In this document: in pieces, positions 17,656-27,005 of the stretch
Position numbering within the stretch: position 1 is the first letter of the stretch
Layout: each line of letters opens with the position of its first letter
DNA from: Streptomyces bambusae
GTDB lineage: Bacteria; Actinomycetota; Actinomycetes; Streptomycetales; Streptomycetaceae
Reading direction: 5' to 3'
DNA: 64,000 nucleotides
NCBI RefSeq assembly: GCF_020532645.1
Contig: NZ_JAJAUZ010000037.1
Coordinates: 1 to 64,000 of the forward strand
Position numbers and translations under genes: made by a program
Notes under the pieces: model-generated
Databases searched by the model: none
Told to the model about the DNA's origin: nothing
What the model saw: only the letters and a program-made list of their open reading frames with translations

Positions 17656-18949
17656 GCCCCGCGCGCCGCACGATTTCATCGCCATCGGGCTCGGGCCCTT
17701 CAACCTGGGGCTCGCCTGCCTGACCGCGCCGATCGACGAGCTCGACGGACTCTTCATCGAGTCGAAGCCGCACTTCGAGTGGCACGCCGGGATGTTCCTG
17801 GAGGGCGCGCACCTCCAGACCCCCTTCATGTCGGACCTGGTCACGCTCGCCGACCCGACCTCGCCCTTCTCCTTCCTGAACTACCTGAAGGACAAGGACC
17901 GGCTGTACTCGTTCTACATCCGGGAGAACTTCTACCCGCTGCGGACCGAGTACAACGACTACTGCCGCTGGGCCGCCGACCGCCTCGACAACGTCCTGTA
18001 CTCGACCTCCGTCACCGAGGTGACGTACGACGAGCAGGCCGAGCTGTACGAGGTCCACACCGACCGCGGCGACACCCACCGGGCCCGCCGCCTGGTGCTC
18101 GGCACCGGCACCCGGCCGCACGTCCCGGCGGCGTGCAAGGACCTGGGCGGCGACTTCGTCCACAACTCCGTCTACGTGCAGAACAAGGCGGAGCTCCAGC
18201 GGAAGAAGTCCATCACCCTCATCGGCAGCGGCCAGAGCGCCGCGGAGATCTACTACGAGCTGCTGTCGGAGATCGACGTCCACGGCTACCAGCTCAACTG
18301 GGTCACCCGCTCCCCGCGGTTCTTCCCGCTGGAGTACACCAAGCTGACGCTGGAGATGACCTCGCCCGAGTACGTGGACTACTTCCACGCGCTCCCCGAG
18401 GACACCCGCTACCGCCTGGAGACCTCGCAGAAGAACCTCTTCAAGGGCATCGACGGCGACCTCATCAACGCCATCTTCGACCTGCTCTACCAGAAGCGGG
18501 TGGGGATGCCGGGCCCGGTCCCGACCACCCTGCTGACCAACACCTCCCTCAACAGCACCGCGTACGACACCACCACGGGCACGTACACGCTGGGGCTGCG
18601 CCAGGAGGAGCAGGAGCGGGACTTCTCCCTCGCCACCGAGGGCCTGATCCTGGCCACCGGCTACAAGTACACGACCCCCGACTTCCTGAAGCCGGTCGCC
18701 GACCGCCTGAACGTCGACGGCCGCGGCCGCCTGGACGCCGCGCGCAACTACAGCGTCGACGTCACCGGCCGCGGGGTGTTCCTGCAGAACGGCACCACCC
18801 ACAACCACTCCATCACCTCGCCCGACCTGGGCATGGCCGCGTACCGCAACGCGTACCTCGTCGCCGAGCTCCTCGGCCGCGAGTACTACAAGGTGGAGAA
18901 GTCCATCGCGTTCCAGCAGTTCGCAGCCCCGGAAGGCACCCTCGCATGA
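17639..18949 (+). CDS. desB: Cadaverine N-monooxygenase (FAD, NADPH) of desferrioxamine synthesis
   Basis: The 436-residue protein starts at TTG 17639, overlapping desA. It is a lysine/ornithine N-monooxygenase-family enzyme. The N-terminal FAD fingerprint is FIAIGLGPFNLGLACL, the NADPH site is LIGSGQSAAEIYYELL, and the C-terminal motif LILATGYKYTTPDFL is also typical. It hydroxylates the amine of cadaverine to N-hydroxycadaverine in the cytoplasm. Its stop overlaps the desC start (ATGA, 18946-18949). Confidence 0.94.
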   Translation: MSTPREPRAPHDFIAIGLGPFNLGLACLTAPIDELDGLFIESKPHFEWHAGMFLEGAHLQTPFMSDLVTLADPTSPFSFLNYLKDKDRLYSFYIRENFYPLRTEYNDYCRWAADRLDNVLYSTSVTEVTYDEQAELYEVHTDRGDTHRARRLVLGTGTRPHVPAACKDLGGDFVHNSVYVQNKAELQRKKSITLIGSGQSAAEIYYELLSEIDVHGYQLNWVTRSPRFFPLEYTKLTLEMTSPEYVDYFHALPEDTRYRLETSQKNLFKGIDGDLINAIFDLLYQKRVGMPGPVPTTLLTNTSLNSTAYDTTTGTYTLGLRQEEQERDFSLATEGLILATGYKYTTPDFLKPVADRLNVDGRGRLDAARNYSVDVTGRGVFLQNGTTHNHSITSPDLGMAAYRNAYLVAELLGREYYKVEKSIAFQQFAAPEGTLA

Positions 18950-19533
18950 GCACCACCGACCTCCTCTACGCCCGGACGGACGCGGCCCTCGGCCGGTTCG
19001 AAATCCGCGCCCTCGACCCCCACGCGGACGCCGAGCTGCTGCACGGCTGGGTCACCCACCCCAAGGCCGCGTTCTGGATGATGCAGGACGCGTCACTGCC
19101 GGACGTCGAGGCCGAGTACGCGCGGATCGACGCGCACCCGCACCACGAGGCCCTCATCGGTCTCCACGAGGGCCGCCCGGCCTTCCTGATGGAGCGGTAC
19201 GACCCCACGGAGCTGGAGCTGGTCGGCCTGTACGACCCGGAGCCCGGGGACGTCGGCATGCACTTCCTCGTCGCCCCGACCGACACCCCCCTGCACGGCT
19301 TCACCCGCGCCGTGATCACGACGGTGATGGCGGCCCTGTTCGCCGACCCCTCGGTGCGCCGGGTGGTCGTGGAGCCGGACGTCTCCAACAAGGCCGTACA
19401 CGCCCTCAACGAGGCCGTCGGGTTCGAACCCGAGCGCGAGATCCAGAAGCCCGAGAAGAAGGCCCTGCTGTCCTTCTGCACCCGGTCCCGGTTCGAGGCC
19501 GCCACCGGCCTCACCACGGAGGTGTCGATATGA
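18946..19533 (+). CDS. desC: GNAT acyltransferase of desferrioxamine synthesis
   Basis: The 195-residue protein belongs to the RhbD/IucB-like N-acyltransferase group. Visible landmarks are WVTHPKAAFWMMQDASLPDV, FLMERYDPTELELVGLYDPE, GDVGMHFLVAP and RRVVVEPDVSNKAVHALNEA. It transfers an acetyl or succinyl group to N-hydroxycadaverine, giving the hydroxamate unit. Overlaps of 4 bases on both sides show strict co-translation with desB and desD. Confidence 0.93.
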   Translation: MSTTDLLYARTDAALGRFEIRALDPHADAELLHGWVTHPKAAFWMMQDASLPDVEAEYARIDAHPHHEALIGLHEGRPAFLMERYDPTELELVGLYDPEPGDVGMHFLVAPTDTPLHGFTRAVITTVMAALFADPSVRRVVVEPDVSNKAVHALNEAVGFEPEREIQKPEKKALLSFCTRSRFEAATGLTTEVSI

Positions 19534-21341
19534 CCGCCGCCCGCACCGACCTGGCCGGCGCCGTCTCCCACCTCTCCCCCGAGCTGTGGGCCCGCGCCAA
19601 CCGCCACCTGGTCCGCAAGGCCCTCTCCGAGTACTCCCACGAGCGCCTGCTGACCCCCGCCGAGCTGGGCGACGGCCGCTACGCGGTCACCAGCGACGAC
19701 GGCACCGTCGAGTACCGCTTCCGCGCCGCCCGGCACGCGCTGGACCACTGGGCGGTCGACGGCGCCTCCATCACCCGGCACCGGGACGGCGCCGAGCTGC
19801 CCCTCGACGCCATCGACTTCCACGTCGAGATGCGCGAGACCGTCGGCCTGAGCGCCGCGGTGCTGCCGGTCTACCTGGAGGAGCTGTCCTCCACCCTGTC
19901 CGGGTACGCCTTCAAGTACACCAAGGAGCAGACCCCGGCCGCGGTGCTGGCCAAGGGCTCGTTCCAGGACATCGAGACCGGCATGACCGAGGGCCACCCG
20001 TGCTTCGTGGCCAGCAACGGCCGCCTCGGCTTCGGCCTCCACGAGTACTTCGCGTACGCCCCCGAGGCCGCGGCCCCGGTCCGGCTGGTCTGGGTCGCCG
20101 CCCACCGCGACGTGTCCGCCTTCAGCGCGGGCGCCGGACTGGACTACGAGTCCTTCGTCCGGGCCGAGCTGGGCGAGGAGGCGGTCGCCGGCTTCGGGCG
20201 GCAGCTGGCCGCCCAGGGCCTCGACCTCGCGGACTACCACCTGCTGCCGGTGCACCCCTGGCAGTGGTGGAACAAGACCACCGTCACCTTCGCCGCCGAG
20301 ATCGCGGACCGCCGGCTGGTCCTGCTCGGCGAGGGCACCGACGACTACCTGGCCCAGCAGTCGATCCGGACGTTCTTCAACACGAGCGCGCCCGAGAAGC
20401 ACTACGTCAAGACCGCGATCTCCGTGATCAACATGGGCTTCATGCGGGGCCTGTCGGCCGCGTACATGGAGGCCACCCCGGCCATCAACGACTGGCTGCA
20501 CCAGCTGATCGAGGGTGACGAGGTCCTGCAGTCCGTGGACTTCTCGATCATCCGCGAGCGGGCCGCCATCGGCTACCGCAACCTCCGCTTCGAGGCCGCC
20601 ACCGACCGCTACTCGCCGTACCGGAAGATGCTCGCCGCCCTGTGGCGCGAGTCCCCGGTGGGCTCCCTGAAGGACGGCGAGCGGCTGACCACCATGGCCG
20701 CGCTGCTGCACGTGGACTCCGAGGGCCGCTCGTTCGCCGGCGCCCTGATCGAGGAGTCGGGCCTCACCCCGGCCGAGTGGCTGCGCCACTACCTGCGCGC
20801 CTACCTGGTCCCGCTGCTGCACTGCTTCTACCAGTACGACCTCGCGTACATGCCGCACGGCGAGAACACCATCCTCGTCATCGAGGGCGGCGTGGTGAAG
20901 CGGGCGATCTTCAAGGACATCGCCGAGGAGATCGTCGTCATGGACCCGGACGCGGTCCTGCCGCCGGCGGTCGAGCGGATCCGGGCCGACATCCCGGAGG
21001 ACATGAAGCTGCTGTCCGTCTTCACGGACGTCTTCGACTGCTTCTTCCGCTTCCTCGGCTCGGTGCTGGAGTCCGAGGGGGTCTGCGCGGAGGACGTGTT
21101 CTGGCAGGCCGTGGCCGACTGCGGGCACGCCTACCAGGAGTCGATGCCGCAGCTCGCGGAGCGCTTCGAGCGGTACGACCTGTTCGCCGAGGAGTTCCAG
21201 CTGTCCTGCCTCAACCGGCTCCAGCTGCGCAACAACCAGCAGATGGTCGACCTGTCCGACCCGGCCGCCGCCCTCCAGCTGGTCGGCACGCTCAAGAACC
21301 CGGTCGCGCCCTTCGCGCGCCGCCGGGCCGTCTCTTCCTGA
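19530..21341 (+). CDS. desD: NIS synthetase, desferrioxamine oligomerisation and macrocyclisation
   Basis: The 603-residue IucA/IucC-family enzyme starts at the ATGA overlap at 19530. Family motifs are EGHPCFVASNGRLGFGLHEY, LLPVHPWQWWNKT, RTFFNTSAPEKHYVKTAISV and PHGENTILVIEGGVVKRAIF. The C-terminal FhuF-like half ends in SCLNRLQLRNNQQM. It uses ATP to join N-hydroxy-N-succinylcadaverine units into desferrioxamines. It completes the des operon. Confidence 0.95.
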   Translation: MTAARTDLAGAVSHLSPELWARANRHLVRKALSEYSHERLLTPAELGDGRYAVTSDDGTVEYRFRAARHALDHWAVDGASITRHRDGAELPLDAIDFHVEMRETVGLSAAVLPVYLEELSSTLSGYAFKYTKEQTPAAVLAKGSFQDIETGMTEGHPCFVASNGRLGFGLHEYFAYAPEAAAPVRLVWVAAHRDVSAFSAGAGLDYESFVRAELGEEAVAGFGRQLAAQGLDLADYHLLPVHPWQWWNKTTVTFAAEIADRRLVLLGEGTDDYLAQQSIRTFFNTSAPEKHYVKTAISVINMGFMRGLSAAYMEATPAINDWLHQLIEGDEVLQSVDFSIIRERAAIGYRNLRFEAATDRYSPYRKMLAALWRESPVGSLKDGERLTTMAALLHVDSEGRSFAGALIEESGLTPAEWLRHYLRAYLVPLLHCFYQYDLAYMPHGENTILVIEGGVVKRAIFKDIAEEIVVMDPDAVLPPAVERIRADIPEDMKLLSVFTDVFDCFFRFLGSVLESEGVCAEDVFWQAVADCGHAYQESMPQLAERFERYDLFAEEFQLSCLNRLQLRNNQQMVDLSDPAAALQLVGTLKNPVAPFARRRAVSS

Positions 21342-21394
21342 GACGCCCCAGACCGCCGGCCGGCGTACCAGGCCCTCGTCGGCCGGCAGTTGCC

Positions 21395-21446
21395 AGGGCG
21401 GGCGCACCTTTCCCCGAAACGGTCCCTCGGGAGGTGCGCCCGCCCT
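21395..21446 (+). terminator. Strong terminator after desABCD
   Basis: A perfect 15-bp stem (21395-21409 with 21432-21446) is followed by CCCCTTTT. It lies between the convergent desD and hexosaminidase genes and may serve both. Confidence 0.88.
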
Positions 21447-21475
21447 CCCCTTTTCCCGCCGGTGCCCCGGGGGGG

Positions 21476-23089
21476 CTACTCCCAGGGCACGTCCGGCGCC
21501 CGGAAGTAGCGGACGCCGAGGGCGTCCAGCCGCGGGCCCTGCGCGGCCAGCCGCAGCCGGTACGCGTCCCAGTCCAGGGCGGCGGCCTTCGACCAGCCCA
21601 GCTCGGCCGCGCCGATCACCCGCGGGAAGGCCAGCTGCTCCAGCTCGCGGCCGTTGGTGACGGTCTCGGTCCACAGCGGGGCCTCGACCCCGAGCACCGA
21701 CTCCTCGGGCACGCCGGGCAGATACGCGCCCGGGTCCCACTCGTACGCCCGGCGGACCGGGACGTACCCGGCCCAGGCCGTGCCGATGACGGTGCCGCGG
21801 TCGTACTTCATGTCGAGGTAGATGCGGTCCGCGGGCGACAGCACCACCTTGGTGCCGGCCCGGGCCGCGTCCGCGACGGCGGCCTTCTCGGCGGCGGTCG
21901 TGCGGTCGTGGCCCCAGTACTGGACCACCGCGCCCGGGGCAGGCTGCGCCCCGGTCAGCTGGTGCCAGGCGAGGACCGTCTTGCCGCGGTCCGCCACCAT
22001 CGGCTGGACCCGGTCCATGAAGGCGCGGTAGTCGGTGCGGCTGGTGGAGTGGGCCTCGTCCCCGCCGATGTGCAGGTAGCGGCCGGGGGTGAGGGCCGCG
22101 ATCTCCCGCAGCACGTCGTCGACGAACGCGTACGTCTCCTCCTTCGGCACGCACAGCGAGCTGAAGCCGACCTTGACGCCGGTGTAGCGGGCGGGCGCGA
22201 TGCCGTTGCAGTTCAGCTCGGCGTACGAGGCGAGGGCCGCGTTCGTGTGGCCCGGCACGTCGATCTCGGGGACCACCTCGATGTAGCGCTCGCCGGCGTA
22301 GGCCACCAGGTCCCGGTACTGCTCCTGGGTCCAGTGGCCGCCGGGCCCGCCGCCCACCTCGGAGGCGCCGCCGTACGAGGCCAGCCGCGGCCGGGAGGCG
22401 ACGGCGATCCGCCAGCCCTGGTCGTCGGTGAGGTGCAGGTGCAGCGTGTTGATCTTGTACAGGGCGAGCTGGTCCACGTACTTCTTCACCTGCTCGACGG
22501 TGAAGAAGTGGCGGGCGACGTCGAGCATCGCCCCGCGGTAGCCGAACCGGGGGGTGTCGGTGACCGTGCCGCCGGCGAGCGTCCACGGGCCGCGGGCCGG
22601 GGGCAGCAGCTGGCGCAGGGTCTGCGCGCCGCGGAACAGCCCGGCCGGGCGGTGGGCGGTCAGCACCGCACCGTCCTCGTCGACCTCCAGCCGGTAGCCC
22701 TCCTCACCGAACGCGCCGGCGTTCCCGTCCAGCCGCAGCCGCAGGCCGTCCCGGCCGGTGCCGGCGTCGCTGCCGCTGACCGGCAGCGGCAGCCCGGTGA
22801 CCGGCCGCCAGGCCTCGGCGAGCAGTTCGGCCACCCGCTTCGCCCCGGCGGAGCCGGCGGTGGCGCGGACGGCGGTGCCGGGGCCGAGGGTGTAACCGGG
22901 GCCGCCGGGGGCGGTGCTCGCGGGCGCGGGGACGATCCGCTCATGGGCGGAGAGCGCGGCGACCCCGGCGACCCCGGCGGGCCCGCCGGACTTCGCGGAG
23001 TCCGCGCTCCGCGCCTCGGTGCACGAGACCGCGAGGGCACCGCAGACCAGCAGCGCGGCGAGGGGGCGCAGGGCGCGGAGAAGTCGCAT
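21476..23089 (-). CDS. Beta-N-acetylhexosaminidase, GH20 lipoprotein
   Basis: The 537-residue protein has a signal peptide with lipobox-like LAVSC around residues 18-22, so it is probably membrane-anchored outside the cell. A GH20b-like N-terminal domain (about 50-190) precedes the TIM barrel. The catalytic pair is in HIGGDEAHS, and the substrate pocket has FLHLTDDQGWR-type residues (LHLHLTDDQGWRI) and VVPEIDVPGHTNAALASYAE. It removes N-acetylglucosamine from chitobiose and larger oligomers. A DasR-like site lies about 100 bases upstream of its start, which fits known control of this orthologue by GlcNAc. Confidence 0.93.
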   Translation of the reverse strand: MRLLRALRPLAALLVCGALAVSCTEARSADSAKSGGPAGVAGVAALSAHERIVPAPASTAPGGPGYTLGPGTAVRATAGSAGAKRVAELLAEAWRPVTGLPLPVSGSDAGTGRDGLRLRLDGNAGAFGEEGYRLEVDEDGAVLTAHRPAGLFRGAQTLRQLLPPARGPWTLAGGTVTDTPRFGYRGAMLDVARHFFTVEQVKKYVDQLALYKINTLHLHLTDDQGWRIAVASRPRLASYGGASEVGGGPGGHWTQEQYRDLVAYAGERYIEVVPEIDVPGHTNAALASYAELNCNGIAPARYTGVKVGFSSLCVPKEETYAFVDDVLREIAALTPGRYLHIGGDEAHSTSRTDYRAFMDRVQPMVADRGKTVLAWHQLTGAQPAPGAVVQYWGHDRTTAAEKAAVADAARAGTKVVLSPADRIYLDMKYDRGTVIGTAWAGYVPVRRAYEWDPGAYLPGVPEESVLGVEAPLWTETVTNGRELEQLAFPRVIGAAELGWSKAAALDWDAYRLRLAAQGPRLDALGVRYFRAPDVPWE

Positions 23090-23189
23090 GCATCAGGTAT
23101 AGGCCATCTCCGGGCCGGTGCGGCGGACCGGGCGGCGGACCGGAGATTCGGACCCGTCTGAGGGCGTTCTGACCGGATTCTTCGGTTCC

Positions 23190-23205
23190 GTTGGTCTGCA
23201 CCAAG
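23190..23205. promoter_or_regulatory. DasR-responsive element (dre)-like site
   Basis: The core TTGGTCTGCACCAA (23191-23204) matches 10 of 16 positions of the dre consensus ACTGGTCTAGACCAGT and keeps both half-sites TGGTCT and ACCA. It lies in the divergent promoter of the hexosaminidase gene, a known type of DasR target. Assignment is by consensus only. Confidence 0.6.
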
Positions 23206-23270
23206 CTGATCCTGCCCGGAATCGGGCAGGATTCTTGCATTCCGAGGGGTGGACACCTCAGTATCTACGG

Positions 23271-23546
23271 GTGCTCGATCGCCGACCGTCTCACGACGAC
23301 CTCGTGGACCACCTGGTGCGCAGCACCGCGCTGCAGCGCGGTGAGGCCGCCCGGGTGGTGCTGGACGTGCTGGCGTACTTCGACGAGACGACCGAGGAGT
23401 TCGTGCGCCGCCGCCACCGGGAGCTGCAGTCCGGTGGAGCGGTCAACGCGGAGATCTTCGAGCGGATCGCGGCGGAACTGCCGCACCGCGCCGTGGCGCC
23501 GCCGGAGCTGTCCCTCCGGCAGCTGCGCCGCATCGTCTACGGCTGA
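23271..23546 (+). CDS. Small protein of unknown function upstream of glmS
   Basis: The protein has 91 residues from GTG 23271; a TTG at 23235 in the same frame would add 12 residues, and neither start has a clear ribosome site. The sequence is helical and charged: RRPSHDDLVDHLVRSTALQ, RVVLDVLAYFDETTEEFVRR, then PPELSLRQLRRIVYG. No cysteine, signal peptide or membrane segment is present. I do not recognise the family. It ends 65 bases before glmS on the same strand and may be co-transcribed with it. Confidence 0.65.
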   Translation: MLDRRPSHDDLVDHLVRSTALQRGEAARVVLDVLAYFDETTEEFVRRRHRELQSGGAVNAEIFERIAAELPHRAVAPPELSLRQLRRIVYG

Positions 23547-23611
23547 ACCGTCCGCGACACGGACGGGACGGCCGGGGCACACCCAGGAACTTCAGGAGGG
23601 GTAACAACCTT

Positions 23612-25429
23612 ATGTGCGGAATCGTCGGTTACATCGGCAAGCGTGACGTGGCGCCTCTGCTGCTGGAAGGCCTCCAGCGGCTGGAGTACCGCGGCTACGA
23701 CTCCGCCGGCATCGTCGTGAACAGCCCCAAGGCGCCGGCCCTCAAGGTCGTCAAGGCCAAGGGCCGGGTCCGCGAGCTGGAGTCCCGCGTGCCCAAGCGC
23801 TTCGCCGGCACCACCGGCATCGCGCACACCCGCTGGGCCACCCACGGCGCCCCGAGCGACGTCAACTCGCACCCGCACCTGGACCCCGAGAACAAGGTCG
23901 CGGTCGTCCACAACGGCATCGTCGACAACGCCGCCGAGCTGCGCGCCAAGCTCGAGGCCGAGGGCGTGGTCTTCGCCTCCGAGACCGACACCGAGGTCAT
24001 CACCCACCTGGTCGCCCGCTCCCAGGCCGACTCCCTGGAGGAGAAGGTCCGCGAGGCCGTCAAGCAGATCGAGGGCACGTACGGCATCGCCGTGATGCAC
24101 TCCGACTTCGCCGACCGCATCGTCGTGGCCCGCAACGGCTCCCCGGTCATCCTCGGCATCGGCGAGAAGGAGATGCTGGTCGCCTCCGACGTGGCCGCGC
24201 TGATCGCCCACACCCGCCAGGTCGTCACCCTCGACGACGGCGAGATGGCCACCCTGAAGGCCGACGACTTCCGCACCTACACGACCTCGGGCACCCGCAC
24301 CACCGCGACCCCCGAGACCGTCGAGTGGGAGGCCGCCTCCTACGACATGGGCGGCCACGACACGTACATGCACAAGGAGATCTCCGAGCAGCCCGACGCG
24401 GTCGACCGCGTGCTGCGCGGCAGGATCGACGAGAAGTTCTCCACCGTGCACCTGGGCGGCCTGAACCTCGACGCCCGCGAGGCCCGCGGCATCCGCCGCG
24501 TGAAGATCCTCGGCTGCGGCACCTCGTACCACGCGGGCATGATCGGCGCCTCCCTCATCGAGGGCCTGGCCCGCATCCCCGCCGACGCCGAGCCGGCCTC
24601 CGAGTTCCGCTACCGCAACCCGGTCGTGGACCCCGACACCCTGTACGTCGCCGTCTCCCAGTCGGGTGAGACGTACGACGTGCTCGCCGCGGTGCAGGAG
24701 CTCAAGCGCAAGGGCGCCCGCGTCCTCGGCGTGGTCAACGTGGTCGGCTCCGCCATCGCCCGCGAGGCCGACGGCGGCGTGTACGTGCACGCCGGCCCGG
24801 AGGTCTGCGTGGTCTCCACCAAGTGCTTCACCAACACCGTGACCGCCTTCGCGCTGCTCGCGCTGCACCTGGGCCGGATCCGCGACCTGTCGGTCGCCGA
24901 CGGCAAGCGGATCATCGAGGGCCTGCGCAAGCTCCCCGCCCAGATCCAGGAGATCCTGGACGGCGAAGAGGACATCAAGAAGCTGGCCGCCGAGTACGCC
25001 GACGCCAAGTCGATGATGTTCATCGGCCGGGTCCGCGGCTACCCGGTCGCCCTGGAGGCCTCCCTCAAGCTGAAGGAGATCTCCTACATCCACGCCGAGG
25101 CCTACCCCGCCTCCGAGCTCAAGCACGGCCCGCTCGCCCTCATCGAGCCGGCCATGCCGACCGTCGCGATCGTCCCCGGCGACTCCCTGCTGGAGAAGAA
25201 CCGCGCCGCCCTGGAGGAGATCAAGGCCCGCAGCGGCCGCATCCTCGCGGTCGCCCACGCCCCGCAGGAGAAGGCCGACCACACCATCGTCGTGCCGAAG
25301 AACGAGGACGAGCTGGACCCGATCCTCATGGGCATCCCGCTCCAGCTGCTGGCGTACCACACCGCCCTGGCCCTGGGCCGGGACATCGACAAGCCGCGCA
25401 ACCTGGCGAAGTCCGTGACCGTCGAGTAG
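23612..25429 (+). CDS. glmS: Glutamine-fructose-6-phosphate aminotransferase (isomerizing)
   Basis: The 605-residue protein starts at ATG 23612 after GGAGGGG. Its N-terminal Cys2 (MCGIVGYIGKRDVAPLLLEG) is the glutaminase nucleophile, with RYRGYDSAG-type YRGYDSAGI and the HTRWATHGAPSDVNSHPH loop. Two SIS sugar-isomerase domains occupy about 285-605 (GCGTSYHAGMIGASLIEGLA, SQSGETYDVL, and the C-terminal KSVTVE). It makes glucosamine-6-phosphate for peptidoglycan. No GlmS ribozyme-like element is apparent upstream, as expected for an actinomycete. Confidence 0.96.
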   Translation: MCGIVGYIGKRDVAPLLLEGLQRLEYRGYDSAGIVVNSPKAPALKVVKAKGRVRELESRVPKRFAGTTGIAHTRWATHGAPSDVNSHPHLDPENKVAVVHNGIVDNAAELRAKLEAEGVVFASETDTEVITHLVARSQADSLEEKVREAVKQIEGTYGIAVMHSDFADRIVVARNGSPVILGIGEKEMLVASDVAALIAHTRQVVTLDDGEMATLKADDFRTYTTSGTRTTATPETVEWEAASYDMGGHDTYMHKEISEQPDAVDRVLRGRIDEKFSTVHLGGLNLDAREARGIRRVKILGCGTSYHAGMIGASLIEGLARIPADAEPASEFRYRNPVVDPDTLYVAVSQSGETYDVLAAVQELKRKGARVLGVVNVVGSAIAREADGGVYVHAGPEVCVVSTKCFTNTVTAFALLALHLGRIRDLSVADGKRIIEGLRKLPAQIQEILDGEEDIKKLAAEYADAKSMMFIGRVRGYPVALEASLKLKEISYIHAEAYPASELKHGPLALIEPAMPTVAIVPGDSLLEKNRAALEEIKARSGRILAVAHAPQEKADHTIVVPKNEDELDPILMGIPLQLLAYHTALALGRDIDKPRNLAKSVTVE

Positions 25430-25458
25430 TCGACGCCTCCCGGAACGCTCCGGAACGC

Positions 25459-25497
25459 CGGACGGCCCCCCGTGCATCCCGCACGGGGGGCCGTCCG
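25459..25497 (+). terminator. Terminator after glmS
   Basis: A perfect 17-bp stem (25459-25475 with 25481-25497) with a 5-base loop ends in GTTT. It lies between the convergent glmS and transporter genes. Confidence 0.9.
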
Positions 25498-25511
25498 TTT
25501 CACGCCTGCCG

Positions 25512-26075
25512 TCAGGCCGCGACCGCTCCGCCGCGGACCTTGCCGAACGCCATCGGCCAGTGGGCCAGCGCCGCCGTCGCGCCGTACCAGGCGAGCAGGC
25601 CGGTCACCGCGGCCACCCAGCCGCCGGCCTTCACCAGACCGCCGGTGTCCGCGAACGACCCGATGCCGGTCAGCAGGAGGGACAGGCACAGCAGGGCGTA
25701 CATCCCCTGCCCGAAGAGCCCGCTCGACGCCCCCATGGCCAGGGTGAGCGCGAGGAGGGCGAACAGCACCATGAACAGGCCCGCGGCGTCCGCAGAAGCG
25801 TTTCCGCCACTGCCCGCGGCCCACGTGTAGAAGAAGGCTCCGATACCGGCGAACGCGGTGCCGTTGAAGCCGTTCCCGCCCCGGAACTCCAGCAGCCCGA
25901 GCAGGAACAGCGCGCCGCCGCCGACGTACTTGGCGAGAGTGACCGCGTCCCCGGCACCGACGCCGTCGAGGACGCCGGTCTGGCCGAGACCGATCGCGAG
26001 AAGGGTGAGACCGAGAGCGACGTGGCCCAGGGTCGAGATGGAGGCAGTGTTTCCCGCGGAGACTTCGTTGTCCAC
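25512..26075 (-). CDS. GPR1/FUN34/YaaH-family membrane transporter (acetate/succinate type)
   Basis: The 187-residue protein has six predicted membrane helices with the alternating Gly/Ala/Leu pattern of the SatP/YaaH family: ARYVGGG-like LAKYVGGGALFLLGLLEFRG, NGFNGTAFAGIGAFFYTWA, and a C-terminal GLLAWYGATAALAHW. The family moves acetate or succinate across the cytoplasmic membrane with protons. The usual N-terminal NPAPLGL motif is not seen, so the substrate is uncertain. It is convergent with glmS and follows the Usp gene on the same strand. Confidence 0.82.
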   Translation of the reverse strand: MDNEVSAGNTASISTLGHVALGLTLLAIGLGQTGVLDGVGAGDAVTLAKYVGGGALFLLGLLEFRGGNGFNGTAFAGIGAFFYTWAAGSGGNASADAAGLFMVLFALLALTLAMGASSGLFGQGMYALLCLSLLLTGIGSFADTGGLVKAGGWVAAVTGLLAWYGATAALAHWPMAFGKVRGGAVAA

Positions 26076-26173
26076 GGCGGGCTCCCTTCGATCTGCAGTT
26101 GTTTGGCTGTCGTCCAGCGACTTTTATGTACCCTTCACAACCCGCCACAACCGGCCAAGCATCGCGAATTCGG

Positions 26174-26701
26174 TCACGGGATGACAACGACCGGTCGCTG
26201 TGCGCGTTTGGCCAGCCGGCCGGCGACGGAGCCGAAGATCCGGCCGACGATGCCGTGGGTGGAGCCGACCACGATGGCGTCGGCCGAGTACTCGCGGCCG
26301 ACCTCCTCCAGCTCGTGGCAGATGTCGCCGCCCCGCTCGACGAGGATCCAGGGGACCTCGGACAGGTAGTCGGCACAGGCGAGTTCCAGCCCCAGCACCT
26401 CGGTGCGGTGGTCCGGCACGTCGACGAAGACGGGCGGCTCGCAGCCGGCCCACACCGTGGTGGGCAGCCGGTTCGCCACATGGACGATGATCAGGCCGGA
26501 TCCGGAGCGGCGGGCCATGCCGATGGCGTACGCGAGCGCCCGCTCACTGGATGTGGAACCGTCGAATCCGACGACGACGCCGTGCCGGAAGGCCGGGTCG
26601 CAGGGATGGCGTGCCTCTTCGACCGCTCGGAGGTCCGACGCGGGGTCGGCGACCTGCTTGCGCTTGCGGTCCGCGGGTTCGTGGAATTCGTGACCGGCCA
26701 T
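26174..26701 (-). CDS. Universal stress protein (UspA family)
   Basis: The 175-residue single Usp domain has a charged N-terminal extension. The nucleotide-binding features are VVGFDGSTSSERALAYAIGM near the start and, at the C-terminus, the ATP loop VVGSTHGIVGRIFGSVAGRL ending RPVVVIP. ATP-binding Usp proteins are linked to dormancy, low-oxygen and stress survival, but no target is known here. The transporter gene downstream begins 98 bases after its stop. Confidence 0.9.
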   Translation of the reverse strand: MAGHEFHEPADRKRKQVADPASDLRAVEEARHPCDPAFRHGVVVGFDGSTSSERALAYAIGMARRSGSGLIIVHVANRLPTTVWAGCEPPVFVDVPDHRTEVLGLELACADYLSEVPWILVERGGDICHELEEVGREYSADAIVVGSTHGIVGRIFGSVAGRLAKRAQRPVVVIP

Positions 26702-27005
26702 GGATGTCTCGGCGAAGAAAGTCCTTGGAGAGGCAACAGAGGGTGACGGTGCTGTCCGGGGCTATGTCCGGGAAGCATCTTCCCAAGCCCATACCCCCAA
26801 GGGTACGGCGACACTCCTCTCCTGCACAGGGCCCGCCGCCCTTGGGAGAGCGTCCCCCGGAGCATGCCGGAGCCGGGCCTCCTTGGCAATGCCCGGAGCC
26901 CCCTACGGTCAGTGACGACCCACCCTTTGGAAGAGTGACCGAGTCCGGGCGGCCCGCGTTGGACAAGAGTCCGACTGCCCAGGAAGAGCCCGCAGGGAGC
27001 ACTCC
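26702..27005. other. 304-base intergenic region, Usp / small membrane protein promoters
   Basis: No convincing gene is visible on either strand. The region holds the divergent promoters for the Usp gene and the small membrane protein gene. A perfect 15-base inverted repeat, GGGAAG-CAT-CTTCCC (26770-26784), lies nearer the Usp gene and could be an operator. Confidence 0.5.

Noticed and set aside
23612..25429. Possible glmS ribozyme upstream of glmS
   Set aside because: The 65-base gap before glmS is too short and shows none of the ribozyme core; such ribozymes are known from Firmicutes and their relatives.
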